64,000 bases of DNA, from NCBI GenBank assembly GCA_963930775.1, contig OZ005693.1, positions 4,092,001 to 4,156,000 on the forward strand. The letters are read 5' to 3'. Below are positions 1 to 12,824 of this stretch, piece after piece. A program made the position numbers and the translations under genes. Position 1 is the stretch's first letter. Each line of letters starts with the position of its first letter. The notes under the pieces were generated by a model, which saw nothing but the letters and a program-made list of their open reading frames with translations, had not been told where the DNA came from and did not search any database. Source of the DNA: Cliona cf. orientalis. Taxonomy: Eukaryota; Porifera; Demospongiae; Clionaida; Clionaidae.

Positions 1-61
1 TTCCCACGTACAAATTTTTGGTTGACAAAGCTTAAATCACAACCGACTATACATACCATAC

Positions 62-287
62 CTCTTATGTCAGGAAAGCTGCAGATGGGTTCCTTTCTGC
101 ATTGCGGACACCTGGCAACTTCACACGATGACTTTAGATCGGAGAGACAACGAGAGCAGTACATTCTCCCGCAACAGACAGTCTGCTGAGGGTCCCTCGA
201 CACGCATGTACAGATCAGGCAAATCAGAGAATCGGGGATCGCGTCGATAAACTGGCAATCGTATCCCTTGAGATCGTCCGAAGCCAT
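62..287 (-). CDS. RING-finger protein, first coding exon (partial)
   Basis: The minus strand reads from ATG at 287 through about 75 residues to a GT donor just below 62 (GTATGG); the rest of the gene lies outside the window. The peptide contains a RING-like zinc pattern: CLIC, then CCGRMYC-SRC, then CPQC, so most C3HC4 ligands are visible. RING domains of this kind recruit E2 enzymes for ubiquitin transfer. A short acidic leader (MASDDLKGYD) followed by the RING resembles TRAF-like proteins, which are numerous in sponges, but no TRAF or MATH domain is visible here. The start has no upstream in-frame alternative that I noticed. Family confidence is good for RING and low for TRAF. Confidence 0.72.
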
Positions 288-560
288 GTCTTCCTTCTCC
301 CTACTAAACTTTGAGCTCAGCTGCAAGATCCACGATTCCTATTTGGCGCACACTACACGTGGATACCCGGTATAAATTTTAAAAGAATGGGGGTGGGGCT
401 GATTAAATGTACACGCATGCGCATTGCCTCGAGCTGCAGAGTAACGCGATACACAAGCTCAAAGTGGAAAAAGTACGTAATAATGATAAGAGCATAAATA
501 CAGCTGATATAAAAACCAATCATTTCACAAATTAATAGCAAAAGAAACGTTGAAAAAAGC

Positions 561-3500
561 TTATGTACCTTCTACTCCTAATATGGCAATATGTGAGTCT
601 CTTTCTCTTGGGTAGAGCATGTAATAAAACTCCAACTCTTGACAAAGCTTTGAGTACAACCTCACCTTCAGTGCATCACTCAGCCGATCATAGTAATGTC
701 CAAGATAACTGCTGGTCTGTTGGGATGACGAGTGAAGGCTCTTGTTACGATAAAACCTTGAATCGATATTCAATCGGCGCATGGCCATGAGAGCATCTTG
801 ACCGTACGTCCGGAAATTGCCGTAAAAGTTGTACCTTACTCGACAAGGGTGACAAGTGTGGATGACTGGCTTCAGGTGGGGGTTGATTTTAGTCAAGTCA
901 GAGTTTACGTAGTACAGCACAAACTCCTCGAACGTAACGCTGAGGTTGTACTTTGTTTTACTGTCCATCCATCTCTCAAATTCAGTTTTTCTGTATCTCT
1001 GCAGTATAGTCAGCTTAATGTAATTTGGGAATCGGACTGACATATCGTTGAAAGGAGGTTCAATTTTGTTCCTGAATCCAGAAACTAGTCTCTCCAGAGG
1101 GTGACGGATGATCACAAACTTGTAGTAGTCTCGGATCATGTTCAACCTCGTTGAGTCGTCCAGGCTGTTGTTCTGAAGGGAAGCACGACGAATTGCTGGG
1201 AGGATTAGATAGGCACCAATCTTGATTACATGCATGGCTAATATTGTTAACCATATATTATTGCACTTCAACAACGAGCTGATCTACGATATAATACATA
1301 ATATTATTATGCTGCAGAGATAATGGTGTTGTTACATATATAGGACGGGCGGGGTTCTGGGGGGAATATTTGATCGGGGGTGGCTATGACTACATTAGCA
1401 ACAATTATAAACAATGCTTTTGGTGGCTTATGACAGAGCGTAGAATATTACTGTTACAGTAGTGGTGGTTATTGGGGGGGGGGGTGTTGGAGGAGGAAAA
1501 ACTACCCAAGGCAGTGTTTAATGAAACCATACAGGTGTTTCATTACTTACCCTTTTCGAGATACTTGAGGTCAACCCATTCATCGTTGATGGTGCGAACT
1601 GGCAACGCTCCAACACTCACAAACCACATCCGCTTCATATCAGTGCAGCCTGGGGCAGACAAGCAACATGATAATATTATTATTCTAGTTCCAACTTTTT
1701 AACATGTCATGTTGTAAATCAGGTCTGATTCTGGGAACCAGATTATAATTAAATTTATAGGAAAAGGCGATATTGTACATGTGGCTCCATATGCAATTTA
1801 TCATCTCTTACATATCATAATGTAACTTCTCTTTTCATACAATAATAATGTACCCCCCCCCCCCCCCACGTACATGTACGTACACATACATGCATTGTAA
1901 TATTATAGTATCACATCAATGTGACAATTGGTCCACTGCATTGTATTGTAGTAATAGACCACATACCTACTTTTTCTACAAAGCAGAACATTGCCTTCTG
2001 ATGATCGTCATAGAGCAAATGTCTGTAGAGAAGCTCTTTAGCCCCATCGTTGCCCGGGAGATGAAACTTTCTACCAAGCTTGTCTTGATGGTCTCTGCAA
2101 TACTTGTCAATCTGTTCCATCTGAAACTGAAGAAGACAATTATGGATAGGAGATAGTACATGAATGAGTATGTGTACATTATACACATGTACTCCCATTT
2201 TGCATACTACAATTACATGTACATGCAATAGATTAGCCTCGTATTTGAGGGGAAGGAGAAAGGGCCTGGTACCTATTGTGTGCGTATGCGTCAACAACCC
2301 TGGGGTGCCATGAACGACTGTATGCTTTTTCGCCCTCCTCTCATGTCTAGGGTATGAAGCGATGTCATAATAAGTGTAGCCTTGTACCCTAGGCAACGGG
2401 AGGAGGGCGAAAAAGCGTACTACAGTCGTTTGCGGCACCCCAGGTTTTCTTGGGGTAGTTGGCATATGCGCGTGCAATAGGTAACAGGCCCTTTTTCCTC
2501 CTCCTTCTGTGTCTGGGTACAAGGCTAGCAATAGATATGCATAATATTATGGGATGCTTAGCCGTTCGAGAAGGAGGAAGGCGGTGTTTTCAGATAATAA
2601 ATTGAATGAATTGAGGCAGCAGGCTCATACCGTGGATCAGGATATTTTCGCCAGTAAAATATTTCGCTTGTAAATTTTTCGCATAGTCTAAATTTCATCG
2701 CCAGACTGTAGCGACAAAAATAGGTATAGGTCGACGCACATTACATAAAATATTTCACGAGTTTAATTTTCGTCGGAAAAGGTCATCGATTAATGTTTGG
2801 AGAAAATTTCGCAATCTACATGTACAGTAGATGCATGTGTACTTGATATCAGTCCAGTTAATTTGTCAGCCTTGTGATTTTATCAAAATGAGCTACATCT
2901 TGTAGCATTGAGAAAACAAGCATAACATTATATTTGAGTATTCCAGTTAAATTTCACGTCATACTTTGCTTCTCTCTTCAATATCCACACTCTCCGATCT
3001 TCTTATCATATCCTGCTCATATGATATCATACCTACAAACAACATGAACATATTATTTTAAGTACCCCGAACATAAGTTTGGTATCAAATTCTGATATCC
3101 TTTTAATTACTGAACTAGGGAAATACATGTAGCCTCCAATTTCCAACAGAGACCTAGGAACAGCACCTTGGGTAGCATAGCCTCAGCCTCCTACGTACCT
3201 GAACATGGTACAAAGCTAATTAGCCCTTAGGGCACTAATACCTATCTACACAAAGACCATTGTCAGGAAAGCAGGCCACACTGTAGCTAACACAGTCAAT
3301 TCAATTAACACATAATATTCACAAATTATTTAATGTGGTTACATACATACTAAACACATGCTCTGCATTACCACTATCCCAATAGAAAATGTCAAGAGCA
3401 TGAAAATGTATAACACACAGAAAGCAAAATCACATGGAAAGTTCAGTCTTCCACATAATATTATGTATTGAGAGTGGAGGGAAAAGAGCTAAGGCCATGG

Positions 3501-4978
3501 TAATAAAATAACTGGTTTCTCAGACACATAGAAGCTTTCATAGCATGCGGGAGGGCGACGATTTTTATTTTTTTTTGTGCCATGGGATCAATGAATTTCA
3601 TTAACTGCATGCACAAAAAGGTTCATGATCCTATCATAGCCTTACCAGACTGTGAATATCAATCAAAATTACTTTCTCTGGAACCTTATGGACACTCCTT
3701 TTAGTCTGTCACTGGTACAAACATCACGGTAGCTAGCTAACAACTGAACTAGCAGCTAGCAATTATTAGCTACTTCTTGCACACACGTGTCAAAGGTGCG
3801 ATCACGTGATCACCTTGACCTTTGACCAAAAAATAAAAAAGTGAGCTGAAAGTCAAAAAGAGGAAGTGGGCGGGTCTGAGAAACCGGTAATTATCTCCCC
3901 AGTAGCAATTTACTTTTCTGTGGTTATGAGGTAATTGTGGTGTAATCTATGATGAAATTATGATGCAACCTATGAGGTAATTATGAAAAAACCCAGGGCC
4001 TCGCTGGAGCCTTTCTGGGACTTGAAAGTCAGTAAATATGTAGAGTATCTTACGCGTGTATCCAGCGAATAGATTACGAGCTGAGCGCTACTTTCTCTGA
4101 GAAGCACTGTTGGTTGAACTTCACGTGTTTTCTTGGCTTACGTAATGCCGTGGATAGCCTTGTGCTATATATAGCACGCATCGTTGTCACAAGGGGCTGG
4201 CCCGCGCGAGACTGCAGCAGCGCGACCAACCTGAAGTTCGGAAGGAATACTGTGCTGTCGAGTTCGTCTCTGTGATTGAAGCATCGAAACCTAGCTGTCG
4301 CTACCAAGGTTGAGAGTCGATCTTAGACGCCATCTCCATGATTTCTGGGGCCAGCATCGATCGATGTGTACGCATTCTATTGACGTCCTTTTACCACATG
4401 CACCATTACACTGTGCAGCTACTGGGGAGATGGTCAAGGGTTCATTTTATTACTATGGCCTAAGCCAGAATGTTATGATCTGATTAAGGTGCATCATTTT
4501 AACAGATAAAAATTGTTATTCTTGCACTTTTAAATTTTAAAGCACTCATACATGTATTGTATGCGTGAAATTTTTGGTGGAAACATTACTTTTTACCAAT
4601 ATGGTAATGGTCACCATAATAACATGCTCTACGCAATCTTTACTCACTGGAGGTGTAGGAATTAACTGAATCCAGTATTCTTTTGCTCGCAATGTGGTCT
4701 TCTACAGCAACTGCCACTGGGATATAGCCTCCATTTCTATCTTGGATCACGGGAACTCCACCATTATCGCGTCCAACTGCATGCACCCCGACTTTTTCGA
4801 GTTCATAGGATCTGACTCTCGATTGTGACGCCCATTGAAGGGAATTGGCCTCCAAATAGTGATTCGTTCGTGAAGTGAGGACGTAGAATAGATAGAGAAC
4901 CAGACCGACACCCGAAACAATAACCACTGGCAGCGATCTAGCACGGCAGCTTCTTACAATGTACCATGGCATCTTCAT
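561..4978 (-). CDS. Carbohydrate sulfotransferase A (HNK-1/CHST type)
   Basis: A Golgi type II enzyme that would move sulfate from PAPS to a glycan. Exons seen on the minus strand: 4648-4978 (start; cytoplasmic tail, membrane anchor VVIVSGVGLVLYLFYVL, stem), 1967-2126, 1551-1649, and 561-1195 (stop). The last three join in frame. Across the 1967/1649 junction they give FVEKVGCTDMKRMWF, the PAPS 5'-phosphosulfate loop (family form PKVGCTNxKR), and the last exon gives VIIRHPLERLVSGFRNK, the 3'-phosphate loop. The first exon ends in phase 1 and the next begins in phase 0, so a small middle exon is missing from my model; joining the anchor exon to this gene rests on position and on the similar layout of gene B. 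The large intron carries a foldback MITE and a TIR element. Confidence 0.8.
2234..2527. mobile_element. Foldback MITE, Mutator-like, 9-bp TSD
   Basis: The two ends are inverted copies: the left begins TAGCCTCGTATTTGAGGGG and the right, read on the minus strand, begins TAGCCTTGTACCCAGACAC; both run on into GGCCTG-TACCTATTG. The flanks carry an exact 9-bp duplication GCAATAGAT (2225-2233 and 2528-2536). Such a duplication is typical of Mutator-type elements. No coding sequence is seen. It lies in an intron of sulfotransferase A. Confidence 0.8.
3892..4436. mobile_element. TIR element family 1 (ATCTCCCCAGTAGC), full-length copy
   Basis: About 545 bp bounded by ATCTCCCCAGTAGC and its inverse GCTACTGGGGAGAT. 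The body is shared, in the opposite orientation, with 49077-49600 and in part with 13425-14072. A run of ATGAGGTAATT/ATGATGAAATT-like repeats lies near one end. The outer flanks of the copies are partly alike (GGTCAAGGGTTCAT next to one end), so the true termini may lie slightly further out and I could not fix a target-site duplication. It has no coding capacity and sits in the first large intron of sulfotransferase A. Confidence 0.7.
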
Positions 4979-5477
4979 CTCTGCCAGGACGCCAAATAGG
5001 AAATGGTCGTTACAGGACTACGTGCGTGACGTGATGATGTCATGAACTAGCAGTGGATCATGGTACAGTGCGCATGCGCAGATGAAAGCGCCACGCGCGC
5101 TCTAGATTGGGGGTGTGGCTTGCGAGACTCACCATAAAAGAGTTGCAATGCGCACTTGTTTTCAACTTTGTTACTGTAGACCTATAGTTGGAACCCATAA
5201 ATGGGGAGACAGAGTTAATAATTATAGTGTCATCAATACCGTCCCGTTTCATCACTGCTGACGCAAAGTGTGGGCGTAATAACGCGTAAGGAATACACGT
5301 AAGGAATCACTGAGCAAACCACACCTCTATCAGCGTCACCCGTATTAAAGGGAAAACCACACCTCTATCACTCCGCCTACGCTTTCCAGCGAAGATTGAT
5401 CGCGGTGTCCCACGCCATTTCCACTAGCACCACCACCACAGTTGGGCCTATAGCTAATTTGCCAAGAGTCTGGCAAA
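4979..5477. promoter_or_regulatory. Shared upstream region of two divergent sulfotransferases
   Basis: The 499 bp between the start codons of the minus-strand (4978) and plus-strand (5478) sulfotransferase genes must hold both promoters unless there are upstream non-coding exons. I see no clear TATA box. GCGCATGCGC-type palindromes (5070s) and CGCG-rich stretches are present, and ACCACACCTCTATCA occurs twice in direct orientation (near 5318 and 5354). Its regulatory role is inferred from gene arrangement only. Confidence 0.45.
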
Positions 5478-8400
5478 ATGAAGCAGTCTCGTCTTTTCTG
5501 CTGCATTCCAATAATGTGTCTAGTCACCCTGTTGGGAGTGGCAACACTAATAAAGACAGATTCTTTGAGTACACTGCTGACTCCTATATCTGCAAGAATA
5601 GGTAAGTCTGACTGCCAAGTTGAAGGGTGAAAATTTAATGATAAATTGCAATAAATTGAACTGCTTCGGCAAAATTAATTATTAATAAAACCATATAGCT
5701 GTATTGGCGGTATTTTGTTCGCAGTTAAGATTTAATGATAATGTAGCTAGCTGTTGAATAATGCCCCCCAACGAGTACCTTAAGCTAATAAGCATGGAAT
5801 CGATCAATATGGTACCAACTTGACAAACACAGCTTCCTGCATGTACAGGTGTGTTGAAACATGGAATTCGGACTACTCATCTCAAGCGAAAGATTAAGAA
5901 GATCAGGGTGAAACTACTGCCATCAGGAAACCTGGTTGACATGCAAGGAAATACTGTTCCACCTGAAATTTTGGCTGCTAATCTAAAAGTAAAATTATAC
6001 TCATGTAATCTCCTTTCTCTATCTTTCTCTCTCTCTATAATAAGGCCAGTAGTAATAATATCCTTGTTTCCCGTCACCATCAAGATGCCAAGAGTATGCG
6101 GGCGGGCGGTTATTATCTATTATTGCCTAAAAATTATTATTCATAGGCCACAATACTGCAGAATTATTATACGACTGCTTCCTCCATGAATATCATTAAG
6201 GGCCACCTGCTAATGAGATTCATAAGCCTGAAAATTCAATAATAATTGTAGATGCGGTGGCCTATACTAGAAAGGATGCGGGCGGGTGACAGGAAACAAG
6301 GAATCTACAAAGCTTGGCCTAAGGCCAAATAAAAATTGAATATTAGTTTCTCATCCCCGCCCGCCTCTAGTTTTTCCTCCGCCTGACCACATTTTAATTC
6401 ATGAATATCATTAAAACTATCATTAAAAAAATTTAATGCACGAGGCATTACGTCATAGACGCGCCAATTTGTTAATGAAATTCATGATGACATTTAATGA
6501 TATTCATGACAAAAAAAAAAACAAAAAAAAAAAAAGCCACCCTCCCGCCTGGGGAAATTCCTGAACGTAGGATGAGAAACTAATAATCAATTTTGCTTGG
6601 CCTAATATAAACAATAAATCCTCCCTTCAACATCAGTTGCTAATTTAATCATATATCCCTTGTTAGCTGATGTTCTTGGCCATAATATTATTTAATATCA
6701 GAGGCAGAAAATGATGCCTATTATTATTTCTCTTCAGCAAAGAAGTGGCAGAATAAATAATTTGGAGGCTGCACAAAATGTTTTGTCAGTGGCAATTAAT
6801 AAGCAGGAAAATGTACATGAAGCAAGACCGAGCTCTCCTGAGTCAAATTTACCGGCAGGATTATCCACTACAACACCAATTGAATATCCCAGAACCAATC
6901 TTGCATCTAAAAGCAGCATTGGTGCTAATAACTCCACAGCGACTCAGGGACATGAGAAGGATATCCATTGGCAACATTTTTCACAGAATCCAGATATTAA
7001 TAAGAGGGGAAAGGTAGCTATACAATATTAATATCTGTTCACGTATAAACCTATTAAGGGGGCATTTACAAAATAAAACTTGCAGATGCTTAGCATCAAT
7101 TATGACATTAACTCCAGAACCCCTCCGAGCCTAGCTCTCCCCCTCTTAGCCTCACGTATCATTGTATGAACTCGTACACCGACGCCAGAAGGCTAGCTAC
7201 TCAATCAAATTAGGGTCATACCCCAACTCCCCCCCCCCCCACCCCACCAGGCTTAGCCTCATAATGAAAGCCGCCTAACCATAGAGGTGACGACACAGCT
7301 AAGTATACAAAACTTATATATACTCACAATACAATTATTATGCATAAGTTAGATATTTGAGATTGACACATTGTCATGATACACTTGGTTCTTTCAATGC
7401 CTCCTATTGTGGACAATGGTCCTTATATATTGTTCACACCAAAGCAATTTATAATTATCTGTATTCACAGTGGCAAAGAGAACAAGTAGACAAGTACTGC
7501 ACAAAGCACGGTAGAGACAAGCTAGCATTGATGTTGCCCACAAGTACACGCTCCAAAATGATTCACAGAAGGAACTTGTTCAGACACCTTATTTTTGATG
7601 ATAAAAGAAAACTGATATTCTGCTTTATACCTAAGGTAAAATACTACATTGCTTCAATTATACATACGTAAATGCATACAATGTCATAAAATTATGATAA
7701 TCATATTATCGTATAGGTAGGATGTACCAACATGCGCAGATTTCTTTTTGTGCTGCAAGGAATCATTCCAGAAGAATCAGTCACTTGGAGACATGTATCG
7801 GAGCAAGAATTCTTAGGACCAGGTATGTGCACAAGTATAGCTACACACAATGAACTTACACTCATTATAATTACACTAATGATAGGTACCAGGGTACCAG
7901 GGTATGTCAATTCTTTACTATCACCCAGTATAATAATAACAGTTACTGTATATAGTCCCTGATTTAAACAATACAATAAATAATAATTATCGTTAGATAC
8001 TGCTTATAGGCCGTTTCTATGTGCATGATTTAGAGTGAAGGGTTCTACTGAGCCCTGAGGTCACACAGAAACCGACTAATTATAAACAGTCTAATAACTT
8101 TAGATCCTAGCAACAATGCGCATAAGCTTGACATATAAACTGCTGCCTAGCAACAATCCTAACCATAGGCAACAATTTTTACAAGTTTATAATTATGGAA
8201 AGTTTATCTTTTTACAAGTTTATATGGGAAATAGATACCTACTCCTGACCAATCAGATCACAGTATTTGTTACAACTATGGGATCTAAATGAATGCGCTT
8301 AAGTGCAGAACCCTCACCGCACGCTACATGCATGCACGACTCGTGCGTGTGTATAGCATGGCTCACTGCCATGGCAATATCAGGACTGAGGAGTATTGAA

Positions 8401-9595
8401 CTAGCTACATACCCTGCACCTGAATAAGGTTCTGGTAGGGTGGTGCTGTTCTCTTCAGAGTCAGTGCATGATCCAGGAGTATAGGGGAAAGGCACCTGGC
8501 TATGTCACTATAAATATAAACTGAAAGCCTCTGACATTATACTATGCACTTGACAGCCATTATCTGTATGTAGCTACATTCTGTAGACACTGTCACTGCA
8601 TTGAAGACTGACCAGCAAAGCACAGAATGGCATTGCCATTCTGTGCTTCGCTGGTCAGTGACAGTGTAAACAGGCAGAGGCTCTCACGTGCATCAGTGAT
8701 ATTATGATGTAGCTGAGGTAGGTGCCATGTAAGCACAGACTGCGCTGGCAGCTAACAACTGCACACTAGCTACAGTGACTACATCACTGGGTGGGACTGT
8801 TTTCTATAGATGAACAGATGGACAGATAAAAATTGCCAAATGATTGCAGTAGCTAACCCTCCACCTACGCTTTGCGGCGAGGGTTAATTATAAATGTGGC
8901 ACCATATTTCTAATCAAAATTATGTTAATCTTCACCAACAAACCTGTATTATAGGTGTACGCAGAGCATCATTCTTAAACTATTCACTAACTGAATCCCA
9001 AAGACTCGATAAAATTAAAAACTACTGGAAATTTATGATCGTCCGAAATCCACTGGAGCGACTCCTCTCTGCCTTCATTAACAAACTCTCATCACCACTC
9101 AAGAACAATATCGAGGTCATAGACACATTTGAGCTACACAAAAGAAGCATAATGGAGAAATATCACCCTGAAAAGTTGAAACAGTGGATAGATAGTGGCC
9201 AAATGGAGAAAATACAACTAGATTTTGAAACCTATCTGCAATGGATTATCGACACCCCAAATCACAAGCTTAACGAGCACTTTGCTCCGATTATTGAACT
9301 TGCACAACCGTGTCGAATAAGATACCATTTCTATGGCAATTTCAAGATGTATGCTTCTGATATGGAGGCGATCATAGCAAAATTAGGTGCTCCAAAGGAC
9401 TGGTACATCAATAGAAGTAACCACAAGCAAGGCAAGGAGACCAGTGATAAGATGATACCGTTCTACTCCACTGTGAGAAGAGAGGTCAAGGAGAAACTGA
9501 TCCAAGATTTCTCTGATGAGCTAGAATTTTACTACACTCTCTATCCTGAGGAGAAAGATAGCATGGATGCAATATTATTTCATAGGAGTGAATGA
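5478..9595 (+). CDS. Carbohydrate sulfotransferase B (HNK-1/CHST type)
   Basis: Six exons join in frame into 483 residues: 5478-5601, 5849-5988, 6738-7013, 7471-7635, 7717-7822 and 8955-9595. Residues 7-27 form a membrane anchor after a short basic tail, as in type II Golgi enzymes. A Ser/Thr-rich stem comes from exon 3. Exon 4 gives QREQVDKYC, matching the same exon of sulfotransferase A. The PAPS 5'-phosphosulfate loop PKVGCTNMRR spans the exon 4/5 junction near residue 236, and the 3'-phosphate loop VRNPLERLLSAFINK starts near 300. HNK-1-type enzymes sulfate galactose, GalNAc or uronic acid; which acceptor this one uses cannot be read. It is divergent to sulfotransferase A and shares its intron positions in the catalytic part, so the pair arose by duplication. 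Donor GTAAAA after exons 2 and 4 is weak but forced by the frame. Confidence 0.9.
6323..6602. mobile_element. Harbinger-type MITE with TAA duplication
   Basis: The left end GGCCAAATAAAAATTGAATA and the right end, inverted GGCCAAGCAAAATTGATTAT, are followed on both sides by TTAGTTTCTCATCC. TAA flanks each side (6320-6322 and 6603-6605). A 3-bp TAA/TTA duplication is the mark of PIF/Harbinger insertions. It has A-rich tracts and no coding sequence, and lies in intron 2 of sulfotransferase B. Confidence 0.75.
8608..8658. repeat. Near-perfect 51-bp palindrome in intron
   Basis: Arms of 25 bp (CTGACCAGCAAAGCACAGAA inward and its inverse) differ at one position around a single central base. The outer bases CACTGTCA and TGACAGTG extend the symmetry after a short bulge. 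It lies in the last intron of sulfotransferase B and would form a stable hairpin in RNA or extruded DNA. Confidence 0.8.
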
Positions 9596-10374
9596 AGCAG
9601 ACTGAGCCAAGCTATATGCCATAGACTGAGCTAGCTGCCATTGCATCACATGCATACCAAGTATAATATTTATACATTATAAGCCTTAGGATGTTAATTA
9701 ATATTGTTGAAAGTGAAAAATAGCCAGCTATAATTATTATGCATCATTGTGAGCCAGAGCTTCACATGTAAAACTTTTTTCTTATGACATTGTGTGAATT
9801 CAGGTCTTGCTCAATAGCTAGCTATAGCTAGCAGTCATATTGGGCTCTCCCGATTAATGAAGATAAGCCTACACCCCCGTGGAAAATAATCATGCATGGC
9901 GTCTTCAGGGCCGAGTTTTAGGTGGACTTTAATTAGGTTTTTGTTTGCATCTTGAGGGTAAGAAGGTGTGACACAATTAATTTAGCAGTGTCCTTAGGGG
10001 GAACAGAGAGTGCCGCATTGGCATTACATTGAATAATTCATGAGAGATCTAACAGACCCTATTAACTATAATATTTGGGGGACAATTTAATTGCTCTTGG
10101 GGGTAGATAAGCCAACATTAATTTTGTTGTCTTTGATTCGGAAATATCAACTTGCAAATTGTCTTCCTAGGTTCAACAGTGCCATCCACAGCTGATCAGA
10201 AGTTTTACACTGACTTCCATGGGCCATCCACATAGCTAATGACATAAAGAATTGGGGCAATCCAAGAATGTGGTAAAGAGTCGATACTTGATTGAAGCAT
10301 ATGCAGGTCCAAAGCTAGAGGGTCAGAGGTCGTGGATGTATACGTACCCCGCCCACTATTAAACAGAAGGAACC
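9596..10374. other. Intergenic spacer between sulfotransferase B and the glycosyltransferase
   Basis: It holds the 3' flank of one gene and the promoter side of the next. It is AT-rich with several TAGCTAGC runs. I see no coding exon, RNA gene or clear repeat unit in it. Confidence 0.5.
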
Positions 10375-12824
10375 ATGGCCATGGCGCGAATTCGTCGAAT
10401 AATCTTAGTGTCTCTGTGTTGTTTGGTAATCCTGATGTTTATTATTATCACCACCTCAGTCAAGGAGACGCTCCGGGGTATCTTCATGTCGGCTATTCGA
10501 ACCGCAGGCCCGGCATTTCGAGGTTCTTGCCTTCCTAGAGGTGATATTCCCCAGTCAAACTCGAGCATTGGGGTGCTAAGCTTCAACGGAGTGAAGGATG
10601 AACTTTATGAGGTAGGAAAATCAATCTAATTACCTAATCTTGTCGTTGAGTTGAGTGATATGGGGACAGGATAGTGCTATCATCATGATTTAATATCCAA
10701 GTCTAGGGCCTGGCTAAAACTTGCCCTGCCTCCTCATTATTATGTTAAATTTACACTAGGGACACACGTGAGTGCAGGAATTTCCTCGCTCAGCTCAACG
10801 CACAAGCCGATTGGCCAAGGATGCTATTCAATATGCTTTAGCGAATAGTGTTGCACCACACCCCCGACAGGTAAGGTTCCAGGCATCATAGGTGGGTGGG
10901 GTTAGCCTCGTGCTTTGGCACGTGAAAAGCATGAGGCTAGGAGCTAGCTACAGGGTAGAGCAAGTTTGCATCAATACGAATCAAATGGTGCTTAAATCCT
11001 TGTATTCTGTAGATCTATTTGGCCATCTCTGGCGAGGCACTAGTTAAGATTATAGGAGTTTGAAAGTTTATAGTATTCAACATAATATTATAGGTCGATT
11101 GCATGTCAGCCATTCTGTGAGTAGTGATGAAGTGGGGGGCACAACTGTGATAGTGGAGTGTGGGCTTTAAGGGAGGTGCACAATTAAATTTTTTCAATGG
11201 TTAGGCCCCAATTCCTTGATTATTAGTTTCTCATCAGGTAGTTTCCCAACATACCGTGCGGGCGGGCAGGTATTACCATTATTTAATTAATGTTGACCAC
11301 AACTTATGCAACACTTGAAAGGCACATAAAATGCATGGTGCTGCCTGGGCAAACATTGCTATTGGCACACACAAACAGTATACTAGTCACAAAAGTGGCA
11401 TCAAGAGTGTCAGTCATGAAAGTAGCATGGTTAGGCAGTACACAGATGCTTACCAGAGCCATAGCACCCCCTAGCTCTTCAACAACATTGTAGCTAACTG
11501 CTGCACACGGTCGGTCACGTGATTGTCCACGCCTTTTATTACGTCATTGGAATGCACTAATGAAACAATGGTGATAAATTCTAATTTGAAAAATTGATGC
11601 GGGCGGTTGATGAGAAACTAACAATCAACGAATTGGGGCCTTACATACATACATTTAGGCAAGACGAAGCATTGCATGGCTTTGTACACATGGTAGCAGG
11701 TTAGCAATCGAATCAACAATTGAAAAACTGGTGGCCGAGAACAAAATTAATTTTTAGAAATTTGGGAAACCATGCAAGTGCAAACAGGACCCGAGTGGGA
11801 ACCTCACTTTGCCCGGGACAAGGATAGACACGGGCTGGCATTACTTGAGTACATTCATTAGGCATTCAACATAAAAGTTAATGTGGAGAATTTGACTCTC
11901 CTTTAATGTTGATTTTATTCAAGATAAATGGTTCTTCATATTAAACAACTGAACATAGTTATATATGCATGTCACAGTGGTATAGCAACAACATAATTCG
12001 ATAGCTACCTCCTTGCTTCCTTCCTATATATGCTAGTCATAATACATGTATTTCAGTTTCAGTCTGTTAATTCTGAGCATGCAAGTATACAGATCAATTC
12101 AATCATTCATTATAATACTATTATACCCCTGCAGCTATCCAGATCAAACCGTGAAACCTACTGCCGTCTACATGGCTATCCCCTCATAGATGGAACAGAT
12201 ACTTTTCTTAGAGGGCGGAGGAATCGTGCTGGAGGCCTCGCCTACTTTTCATGGCTAAAGATAGAATTCGTATGTGCCATGATGGGGAACCATGAACACT
12301 TACACTGGTTATTCTGGATGGACACTGATGCTCTATTTATGAACATCCACATCAGTCTATCTCAACTATTGGCTGGTGTTGGAAATGACGACCTGACTAT
12401 ATTAGCAGCAGATGCAGAAGGCATCAATGCTGGGACATTCTTTATCAGAAATTCTCCTTCTGGGAGGCAACTTTGTAAGGAATTACTCAACCAGCGGCCC
12501 AAGTACCATTATGAGCAACAAGCAATGTCCGTACTATATAACAAAGCAGTAGAAAAGAGTGGGCAAAAGTGCGTAGTGCATGAGAGAGATAACCTTCTTC
12601 TTCCTTCTGGCGTGAAAGCCTGTCTCAATCAGAAAGCTCCAGGTTTTCGAATCTTAAAACTCTGTGCAATAGGCTCTTGGGTTGGTTTGGAGCGGAAACG
12701 TGGTCACGGTCTGTACTTTGATGGTGTTTACATGGACAATGACTTCATTGTACATTTTGCTGGAGACAGAAGCCTGAAGCTTGGTGCAATGAAGCAGGCT
12801 TTATCAGGGAGATTGAAAAGGTGA
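10375..12824 (+). CDS. GT34-like glycosyltransferase, type II membrane protein
   Basis: Two exons, 10375-10611 and 12135-12824, join in phase 0 to give 308 residues. Residues 6-27 are a hydrophobic anchor (IILVSLCCLVILMFIIITT) after MAMARIRR, as in Golgi enzymes. Exon 2 opens with SNRETYCRLHGY, the conserved NRxxYxxxHGY block, followed near residue 140 by FWMDTDALFMN, a DxD motif that binds the metal and nucleotide sugar, and near the end by VHFAGD. These together match the GT34 family (alpha-galactosyl and xylosyl transferases). At 308 residues it is on the short side for the family. Donor sugar and acceptor are unknown. Next to two sulfotransferases it suggests a local glycan-modifying set. 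Its 3' end is duplicated at 40772-40939. Confidence 0.82.
10894..10940. repeat. Tiny TAGCCTCGT hairpin
   Basis: TAGCCTCGTGCTTT is followed within 40 bp by its near inverse AAAGCATGAGGCTA. The ends match those of the larger TAGCCT foldbacks in this window (2234, 17158, 61144). I see no target duplication. It is probably a shortened relic of that family, in the intron of the glycosyltransferase. Confidence 0.45.
11214..11640. mobile_element. Harbinger-type MITE with TTA duplication
   Basis: The inverted ends GGCCCCAATTC-TTGATT and the adjoining TTAGTTTCTCATC occur on both sides. TTA flanks the element at 11211-11213 and 11641-11643. GCGGGCGG lies close inside each end. The end sequence is related to the 6323-6602 element, so they are two subfamilies. 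It sits in the glycosyltransferase intron. Confidence 0.72.
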
